In this document: one piece after another, positions 60,818 to 64,000 of the stretch
Position numbering within the stretch: the first letter of the stretch is position 1
Layout: the number at the start of each line of letters is the position of its first letter
Assembly: GCA_014904845.1 (NCBI GenBank)
Contig: MU119304.1
Coordinates: 114,100-178,099, forward strand
Length of the DNA stretch: 64,000 nt
Direction of reading: 5' to 3'
Source: Acephala macrosclerotiorum
Lineage: Eukaryota; Ascomycota; Leotiomycetes; Helotiales; Mollisiaceae
Program-made: the position numbers and the translations under genes
The notes under the pieces: model-generated
The model's database searches: none
What the model saw: the letters and a program-made list of their open reading frames with translations, nothing else
Told to the model about the DNA's origin: nothing

Positions 60818-61559
60818 CTTATTATATTAATCAAAAAAATAATCAAAATCGATTTTAATCAAAATTAAAAAACTTTAAAAAAAGTATAAAAAAAAAACTA
60901 TAATTTTATTTACTTTTTCGATTTTCTCGTACAATAACTCGTTTTGTAAATTATTGAAATTTGATATTTTTAATTGAATTACTTTATTTTTTCGAATAAT
61001 CGTTCAATTCGCAAATAAAAACGAATATAAAAACTATAATTTATTTGAATCGTACGATTTTAATAAAAGAAAAATTTTCGTTTAATAATATTAAAATACG
61101 TAAAAATAATACTAATTAAAATTTTTATTTATAATTATTAATATCTTTTTAATTTTATTAATAAATAATAAATTAAAAAAAATATTTTCAAAAATTCGTC
61201 GTACAATAAATTGAAATAAAAAACAAATAAAATCGAAAACGATTGAAATATAAAAATATTTAAAGTATTAAAAAAAAAATAGAATTTTAAATATTTTCTT
61301 TTAAAACTAATTTATTTAAAAATAATAAACGTAATAAAAATAATAATAATAATCGTACGAAAAGAAAATATTTTATACAACGTAATATCGTAAGAAAAAC
61401 TTTTCGTAGAAGTAATAGAGTTTATTTTAAGAGGGAAAGAGAAGTATATTATGTAATAAACTCGCTAAAAATCGATACTTTATCGATAATACTAATACCT
61501 TACGATTCTGGCATCAATACCGTATCGATACCGGAAATTAGGTATTACAACCGAGCCTG

Positions 61560-61567
61560 GCGCCACC
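61560..61567 (+). repeat. Right 8-bp target duplication GCGCCACC
   Basis: Identical to 37103-37110 and directly follows the right end (CGAGCCTG) of the hAT-like element. Confidence 0.85.
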
Positions 61568-62581
61568 AGTTGCTCATGATAGATCAACATCGGCTACAAA
61601 TGCAACATCCAAGAAACAGAGCAATAACATCGGCAAGAAGAGCAAGACCGATGGCGTGCACGCCAGACATATCAAAGACCTGAAGGTTGGAACTCTTGAT
61701 GAGAACTATGGAAAATCAGTTGCTCGCATTAGGATCGAGAATTATAAATTCCTCGCGTCCTATAATTGGGCGAAGGTCAATGAGCCTATAATCTTCGTGC
61801 CAAGTATGTTTAGTATCAAGAAAACTCTCGACTTTGGGAGCGCTTGCTAACAGCAATCACAAGCACTCCTGCGCGCCGGTCACCTCCTACACTTCCAACT
61901 ACTATTGCCAAAGGCAATACAGAGCAGATCCGCCAAGAGAACAAAGACAGAATCCTAGCACCTCGATGGGCACCATTCTTCGCCTCGATGTTCGTCATGC
62001 AACCATACTACTCCTTTAACTCGATCTCTCTGGTCACTGAGCGCAGTGTCCTACGCAAGCTTCTCGACTTTGCTCCTAGGGATTCGACACCGTTCGATTA
62101 GCGCGTTGATGCTGAGCTCGTGGAGAATACCTTGCTCCTTACTCGATGGGAAAATGACAGCGGTCGAAATACCACGAGCTCTCTAAACTCGGGATATAGT
62201 TACTCGTTCGAGAAGGCATTTCTAAGATTCGAACATGGGTGCGAGCACAGCAATTCTCATCATCGAATTGTCCAGTACGAGGTTGGAGGTATGAGATGGA
62301 TCGTCAAGTTTGAGGCCGATGGCTACCTTGCGGACGACATCGCTGCCAAAGCTGTTGTGAGCCAAGATAGTGTTGGAGGGAAGATGATTCTGGAAAGAGT
62401 TACGGTTATTGAGAAAGACACAATCATCGATTCGGCTGCAATCATTGAAGTGACGACGAGGTTGAGAGACCAGAAGAGTAGTGATGGAAACCAGGAGAAG
62501 GGCAGAAATGAACGCCAGAGTAAGGGTAGTCGTGAACGCAAGAAGGACTATAGCGTTGCAGGCCAGAAGAAAGCTCAGTGA
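61568..62581 (+). pseudogene. 3' fragment of the transposon-split gene (fungal family often auto-named geranylgeranyl pyrophosphate synthetase)
   Basis: Continues the frame begun at 37067. ENYKFLASYNW and NEPIIFVP are followed by a 50-nt intron (61804-61853; GTATGT donor, GCTAAC branch). Then come RWAPFFASMFVMQP, SISLVTERSVLRKLLDFAP, an in-frame TAG (about 62,099), ENTLLLTRWEN, GYSYSFEKAFLRFEHG, HHRIVQYEVGGMRWIVKFEADGYL and a charged C-terminal tail (QEKGRNERQSKGSRERKK). The block order (ASYNW, VP, LVT.R..LRKLL, HHRIV.Y..GG...V..E.DGY) is that of a common ascomycete family whose automatic name is misleading; it has no prenyltransferase motifs. The TAG is one C-to-T step from CAG. Confidence 0.72.
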
Positions 62582-63180
62582 TGGTTCTCACAGACGAGCC
62601 GCGTCTTTGTGGGTTGAGGAAACAAGGCCTGTACCGTGGATACAGTCGAGGACTTAGATATTGAGTGGCTTTGCAAAGTGGGAGGGGGACAACCAACGGC
62701 AATTGAGAAAGCCACTGCAACTTGTCAAGAAGATTAAGGGGATCGCCAGGCAGAACAATGGTCGGTGCTTTGTGGCATACAATACTTACCACAATTAGGA
62801 CAAGGTTACTGCAGTATTAGAGTGCTTAGAGGCAATGATCAAGATAGGCTGAACCTCTCCAAGAAGTTGAACCAGAGATATTGGGGACGAGAGACTTCTT
62901 TGGGATCAGTTTGAGACATCAGCAGACTGGCGTTCTCGAGAAGAAAAGAGTAGTTAGATGCCTAGATGAAGCAACTCAACCGAGATACTTTGTTAATGCT
63001 ACTGCACCCAGATCATATGAGAATACATGGTATTGAGAACACTCGACACGTTGCGTGTGATGAGCGTGGCTGGAGTGAAAATTTGTTTGAATAGAGGTGA
63101 AGGTTGTCGTTCACGTTAGCGTCCTGACCCCTGTAACCGATTTCCACGCCCAATGCACAGACACGGCCAATGCACACTCG
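62582..63180. other. Intergenic stretch
   Basis: Ordinary composition, no ORF I trust. Ends abruptly at the second AT-rich tract. Confidence 0.4.
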
Positions 63181-64000
63181 TTTAACACTAAAATCATCAA
63201 TTTTCGATATTTAATAACTTTTTATATAGAATAGCTATAATTGCGAAATTTGGAATATAAAATCTTTATATAATAGACGTTAAAAATCGAATTTAAAAAT
63301 TTAAAAAAGTTTATTATAATTATATTAAAACTATATTTTAAATTAAGAATTTTTTAATATTTTAAAATTTTTATAGATTTTAATAATTTAAAATAGAAAT
63401 AAAATATAAAATAAGTATCTATTAAATAGACTTTATAGTATATATAAAGTAGATAGTAAATAATTAGTTTTATACGAATTTATTAATAGTATACAAATTT
63501 ATATAATTTAAATGTTTTATTTTTTTATAATTTTTTAATAAATTATATATTAATATATAAATCAAACATTTTTTAGTTTTTATTATAATTTTAAAGTATA
63601 ATATTATAATAAAATTTGTATTTAAAATTATATATAATTTATAAAGTTTATTTTAAAATATTTATATTATTTTTAAACTTTAAATATTATATATTAATAA
63701 AAGATTAATATATATTAAAAAATTGAAGTGTTTAGTAATAATATCAGTAAATTAAAGTCAGTTTTATAATTACTTTATATTATTATAAATATATTATTAT
63801 ATTATAATTATATAAAATATTAATATAAAAATATTAAAAATATAATATATATTTAGTAATTTATATACTATATATAGAGTAAATAATATATATATTATTA
63901 GAACTTATAAATAATTAAACGTATTAAATCGATTTCGAATTTATTTATTATTTATAATTTTATTTAATATATAATATATTTTCAAAAATTTAAAAAAAAA
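63181..64000. other. Start of a second AT-rich tract
   Basis: Composition drops within about 20 bases to almost pure A/T and stays so to the window end. No reading frame. Compared with the first island it has few CG dinucleotides. Probably RIP-degraded repeat DNA, but no element ends are visible inside the window. Confidence 0.65.

Larger units (their letters stand above)
37111..61559. mobile_element. hAT-like DNA transposon, RIP-degraded, with a nest of retrotransposons inside
   Basis: The ends are inverted: CAGGCTCG at 37111 and its complement at 61559, each followed inward by an ATACCT block and several TATCGATA/ATCGATAC subterminal repeats. Perfect 8-bp duplications flank both ends. An 8-bp duplication plus CAG-type ends indicates the hAT superfamily. 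Subtracting Copia A and its 5-bp duplication leaves about 3.2 kb (37,111-39,577 plus 60,823-61,559), a normal hAT length. No transposase can be read in this extremely AT-rich remnant. The island interrupts a host gene. Confidence 0.8.

Noticed and set aside
37111..61559. A Starship-type giant mobile element
   Set aside because: There is no tyrosine-recombinase captain gene and no cargo genes; the 8-bp duplication, hAT-like ends and nested LTR pairs explain the whole length.
62582..63180. Leftward 116-codon ORF reaching 62792
   Set aside because: No domain and low complexity; it overlaps the charged tail of the split gene in antisense.
1..64000. tRNA, rRNA or CRISPR features
   Set aside because: I found no cloverleaf with A/B boxes, no rRNA-like sequence and no regularly spaced repeats.

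Overview
The window is nuclear DNA of a filamentous ascomycete (Pezizomycotina). The Helotiales/Leotiomycetes are my best guess, from the feel of the proteins rather than any search. Three things point to this: multi-exon genes with introns of about 47-75 nt carrying GT..AG ends and CTAAC-like branch sites; typical fungal genes (GRR1-type F-box/LRR, PAQR receptor, uL13, AIM18-like, membrane BAG-UBL protein); and gene-poor AT-rich islands whose mutations are all C-to-T/G-to-A, the footprint of repeat-induced point mutation (RIP).

Region 1 (1-33.3 kb) is gene-rich with normal composition. In order: an unrecognised 1311-aa protein (-), a membrane-anchored M24 peptidase (-), a dead Zn2Cys6 transcription factor (+), a 389-bp MITE, a dead alpha/beta hydrolase (+), a 1626-aa fungal membrane protein (-) best read as one gene of four exons, GRR1 (-), a doubtful ORF (-), a frameshifted TPR-like protein (-), AIM18 (+), dithiol glutaredoxin (-), a BAG-domain protein (+) with GTG where ATG is expected, RPL16/uL13 (+), an acyl-CoA ligase-like enzyme (+), a decayed membrane protein (-) and an intact eight-exon PAQR gene (+) with a 13-nt exon.

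Region 2 (33.3-37.1 kb) is transitional: a diverged ~190-bp direct repeat, a 273-bp MITE with TAA target duplications, and a small coiled-coil gene.

Region 3 (37,111-61,559) is a 24.4-kb AT-rich island that resolves into five nested transposons. The outermost is a ~3.2-kb hAT-like element (CAGGCTCG ends, perfect 8-bp duplication GCGCCACC) that split a host gene; removing it and one duplication copy rejoins the host reading frame. Copia A (-, 208-bp LTRs) sits inside it. Copia A was then hit by Copia B (+, 228-bp LTRs, heavily mutated), Copia C (-, 210-bp LTRs, young, one 1714-codon gag-pol frame with four point nonsense codons) and a Fot1/pogo element (TA duplication, four nonsense codons). 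After subtraction the three Copia elements measure about 6.34, 6.37 and 6.44 kb, which supports the reconstruction.

Region 4 (61.6-64 kb) holds the 3' part of the split gene, then normal-composition DNA, then a second AT-rich tract from about 63,180 that runs off the window. No RNA genes or CRISPR arrays were found.
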